Program-made: the position numbers and the translations under genes
The notes under the pieces: model-generated
Told to the model about the DNA's origin: nothing
The model's input: the letters and a program-made list of their open reading frames with translations, nothing else
Databases searched by the model: none
Part shown: positions 62,001 to 64,000 of the stretch, piece by piece
Position numbering within the stretch: the stretch's first letter is position 1
How the letters are laid out: every line of letters begins with the position of its first letter
Origin: Candidatus Endomicrobium embiratermitis
GTDB taxonomy: Bacteria; Elusimicrobiota; Endomicrobiia; Endomicrobiales; Endomicrobiaceae
Direction: 5' to 3'
Length of the DNA: 64,000 nucleotides
Assembly (NCBI GenBank): GCA_009781315.1
Contig: WQYI01000006.1
Coordinates: 28,268-92,267 of the forward strand

Positions 62001-64000
62001 CTTCCGCGTATATCGCTCCGCCGCTGCCGCTCGTCGATATATTCGTATCAAACGTTGCGCTTGTTATGTTTATCTCGCCGGCACTTTGCCAAATTACTCC
62101 GCCTGAACCATACGCCTCATTGTTGCTGAATATCACATTGCTTATTGTCGCAGTCGATAATGCGCTTGCAAGCCTCAGCACTGAGCCGTCAATATCGCTT
62201 CTTCCCAAGCTCGGCGTGCTCAAATTCGCATAATATCCGTTTGCCTGCGCGTTCGTCACCGTTAAATCCTGCAGCGTAAAATATACCGCCGTCCCTACCT
62301 CTATATTAAAGAACGTTCCCCTTCCCGTAGGCGTATTTGTTGAATGATACAACTCTCCGGACAATATGCTATGCGTTGCGTCGCCGTCATAACCGGCTAC
62401 CGTAAATACTCCGGAACTCATATTATGCAAACTGTTGCCTGATTTATATGTATAGTCATTAAACGAAAACAAAAACGCTCTCTTGTCATACATCATATTT
62501 TGTCTGTCTAAACTATACTCATCCGTTGCTCTGTACGCAAATAGCACCACATACTGCGTGTTCGTCCCTACTGATACTTCATACTCATACGCCGTTGTTG
62601 CTATATTTTCACTTCCTCCGGCGTTAAAGTTGATTGCTCCGTCCAATACTTTCACCCAATGCTCTACATATAATCCCGCATCTTTATCATCATATACTCT
62701 CACCAATCCCAAATCCAAATTATTTCCGGTCACATTCATCCCTACGCTCAATATGTCGCTTTGCGCATTAGGCGTATTGTTAAATCCTATCCCGACATTC
62801 ATATTCGTATTCGTTACTCCTAAATTACTAAACATATACGTTGTTGTCGAAATAAACGGGTTATTTCTTTCTAAAGTTATTGTCGAGTCGTTAAACAAAT
62901 ATCTCGTTGCTCCCGCAAAATCCGTCGACTTCAACACTATATACCCGTTATTAAATATCACGCTGTTGCTTTGACCGTTTTCTATTTTGCCCATCAAGTC
63001 GTATTTCGCTAAGTCGGGGATCAAACTGTCATCCCGATCAAATATTATGCTGGCTCCGCTTGATACAAACCTTATATTATTATTTCCTCCTGCTTCTATT
63101 GCCGTCAATGCATTATTGTTATAGTGTGTCAGCACTCCGTTGGTACTTAAATTTACCGTATAATATATGTCATCGCCGGTTATGTTCAAGTAACTGTTTG
63201 ATATAACGTTTGCTCCGCCAAACATCTTGCCGCCGCTTGTAACTGTCGTCGTGCCGGAATCCTGACTGAATATTCCGCTAAAGCCGCTATTGTCGCCGGT
63301 CAGAGTCAAGCTTCCGGTATTTGACGCCTCTTTATTTATTGTCCCGTTTCCTGTAAACTCCCCGGCAAACGTTAAATTGCCAACCGTTGTTATTTCAAGC
63401 ATGCCGCTGTCGTATATTCCTATTGTTCCCGTTGACAAAACCGCTCCGTCGGCTAGTTCCAATACTCCCGCAGCTATGCTGCTTATTCCAGTAAAATAAC
63501 TCCCTGTTACTTTCGTGTATCCCTCTGTCTGGTTAAATATTCCCGCATAACCCGAATTGTCTCCACCTAAATATATGTTCGCTGAATTATTGATTGTTCC
63601 GCTTCCCGCTATTCCGCTGCTTATTACTACATCGCCTGCTCCGCTTATGTTTATTGTCCCGGTATTATAAATATCGCTGCCTGATGCCGCGCTGTTGTTT
63701 ATAAATGTTATGCTGCTTCCTGCTACTGTCTCAAAATTTATCAATCCTGCATTGTATATCGCTCCGCCGTTTCCTGACGCCGTATTTCCGGCGAAGTTTA
63801 CTCCTCCCTCCACTCTCAATACTCCACTCTGGTTGTTTATAACTCCTCCATCACTGCTCGCTGCAAAGTTTTCAAATGTTACGTCTCGTATCGTTATCGA
63901 TGAACCGCTTATCAATTCCATCCCTTTGTCTATAAGTCCAGATGCATTTATTGCAAATCCTGCTCCGTCTATTGTGAAGTCTGCGTTTATCGGCGTGCCA
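59005..64000 (-). CDS. Giant Pmp-like autotransporter with OmpA C-terminal domain (5' end outside window)
   Basis: The frame is open through 64000, so the N-terminus and signal peptide lie outside; at least 1664 residues are present. The passenger is a parallel beta-helix of chlamydial Pmp/POMP type with many GGAIYN/GGAIYS and FxGN motifs (for example FNGNTAASGGAIYN). An autotransporter beta-domain follows (with TAIWAQVTGEETRYGG and GGVMAGFDIYFG). Then come two copies of a linker (DEEKADKVIEEEMKRAQARR) and an OmpA peptidoglycan-binding domain (IAIEGHTDSTGSAELNKRLS, GFGHTMPMD, RANNRRVEIFVE). An OmpA domain after an autotransporter barrel is unusual. It would anchor the barrel to the cell wall. 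Confidence 0.9.
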   Translation of the reverse strand, partial: GTPINADFTIDGAGFAINASGLIDKGMELISGSSITIRDVTFENFAASSDGGVINNQSGVLRVEGGVNFAGNTASGNGGAIYNAGLINFETVAGSSITFINNSAASGSDIYNTGTINISGAGDVVISSGIAGSGTINNSANIYLGGDNSGYAGIFNQTEGYTKVTGSYFTGISSIAAGVLELADGAVLSTGTIGIYDSGMLEITTVGNLTFAGEFTGNGTINKEASNTGSLTLTGDNSGFSGIFSQDSGTTTVTSGGKMFGGANVISNSYLNITGDDIYYTVNLSTNGVLTHYNNNALTAIEAGGNNNIRFVSSGASIIFDRDDSLIPDLAKYDLMGKIENGQSNSVIFNNGYIVLKSTDFAGATRYLFNDSTITLERNNPFISTTTYMFSNLGVTNTNMNVGIGFNNTPNAQSDILSVGMNVTGNNLDLGLVRVYDDKDAGLYVEHWVKVLDGAINFNAGGSENIATTAYEYEVSVGTNTQYVVLFAYRATDEYSLDRQNMMYDKRAFLFSFNDYTYKSGNSLHNMSSGVFTVAGYDGDATHSILSGELYHSTNTPTGRGTFFNIEVGTAVYFTLQDLTVTNAQANGYYANLSTPSLGRSDIDGSVLRLASALSTATISNVIFSNNEAYGSGGVIWQSAGEINITSATFDTNISTSGSGGAIYAEGGMLKVENGMFGNNTANLYGGAIFSGNEQLIINNSQFNGNTAASGGAIYNANSQITITNGEFNGNIAGVDGGAIYSYLGDIEFLGTSVSFTSNSAVTGSGGAIYAIDDMVFNNISATFIDNEALLGNGGAIFANDTIMSFQNVALTFVNNKAYNGGALYASNNSSVLFSGQGSFTGNTATSSGAAIYITGGSTVTLNAASGNITFSGNNINGLPNDVYMEGGSFLNLATNANNITLSGGILSSAADNNATVSKTGSGVLYLGGDSEVYGDFIVTGGKVTLLEDATFIGNNLIFNGAEFDMTADNIYDNFYVNTVNVTRFESDTNLVMDIFEDGTNDQIFANSAQVDGNLHIKAHFGIYNNKEYDLIMTSGSVVYGTFTSTMFDYVGTGKLTYELKYNDSSYWDGIVRLLVNGTNQANFSDLPNLTYNQGQVAGVWDPLSLVLADGTDLKSLMEDTAGLSVEAQKSVLSIASGYFLSNVIRSAALDSDNNEIYDRIKNHCEQERTNTAIWAQVTGEETRYGGDENSLGEYRDTISGGVMAGFDIYFGTESSLNKTMLGIYVSYKDHNIKQEANEATLNKIGLGLYGGYITKKWELKALLSGSRDEYETRRSIGLSGYLPGYADRQATADFNGLTIGADVEGALKYDIAKNVTFRPYAGIEAKNASYDGFNETGADGLNLQVDSGNYLRSAGRLGAGVGYDDKTWAGYINLEGKYLLTGSKYEIESVFEGTDMKFKSRGYKENGMLLGANIGGSVRIAEGLKFFMNANAYAADKFTNLYGNAGLRYNFCGIKHTKEKPEPVKVQEPVVDKREIISDDEKADKAIEEEMKRAQARREKPAPIPEVKPEPVKTPEPVLKKQETIITDEEKADKVIEEEMKRAQARREKPAIKKFNMKAATFVLGKAELTRQSREDIKALAEDIKKFKYTSIAIEGHTDSTGSAELNKRLSKERARVVFDELVKHGLDPDRMQYIGFGHTMPMDTNSTPQGRANNRRVEIFVE

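Overview
The window looks like a chromosomal segment of a Gram-negative, A+T-rich bacterium. It has outer-membrane proteins of the PorV/PorQ, autotransporter and OmpA types, lipoproteins, Tat export and peptidoglycan enzymes. The chlamydial Pmp-like autotransporter, the outer-membrane barrel fused to TPRs, the PEGA/FHA signalling proteins and hairpin-rich spacers suggest an Elusimicrobiota (Endomicrobia-like, gut-associated) organism. That is inference from style, not a sequence match. No rRNA is present; one tRNA-Gln was found.

Layout. (1) 20-6175, plus strand: a tightly overlapping run of DUF2157 and GDYXXLXY membrane proteins, an N-acetylmuramoyl-L-alanine amidase, MurI, and the preQ0 genes queD, queC and queE. 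(2) 6182-30429, minus strand: dusB, tsaD, a small membrane protein, a Ctp/Prc protease, the EnvC-FtsX cell-division pair, glgA, galT, a barrel-TPR protein and a signalling block (response regulator, PP2C phosphatase, FHA/beta-propeller protein, repeat coiled-coil protein, Ser/Thr kinase with PEGA domains). Then come scpB/scpA, trpS, an M50 protease and CpXC-related genes. (3) 30708-34420, plus strand: a redox/Tat module with an Fe-S aldo/keto reductase carrying a Tat-lipoprotein signal, a NapH-NapG-like polyferredoxin, TatA and TatC. (4) 34516-38192: a DUF1893 lipoprotein, an O-antigen-ligase-like protein and a lone PilT-type ATPase.

(5) 38.2-55.8 kb is an accessory island dominated by two giant genes. 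One is a 2541-residue fused TcB-TcC (SpvB/RHS) protein with a novel-looking C-terminal effector (glycine zipper plus HESVH). The other is an approximately 3027-residue TcA pore/translocator subunit. Together they would make a complete Tc toxin complex. An exact 18-bp direct repeat, coding for the same peptide tail, flanks the island. (6) 55.8-58.6 kb is an A+T-rich three-gene minus-strand cassette (HNH endonuclease, AAA ATPase, possible nuclease-like partner) beside the 3' end of tRNA-Gln, and is a candidate defence system. (7) 59005-64000 is the 3' portion of a giant Pmp-like autotransporter with an OmpA peptidoglycan-binding tail, continuing past the window edge.

Many spacers hold long imperfect hairpins whose stems are built from degenerate 7-9 nt words, and others hold dRS3-like ATTCCCG...CGGGAAT palindromes. 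No sequence search could be run. Family names rest on motifs I recognise, and domain borders are approximate.
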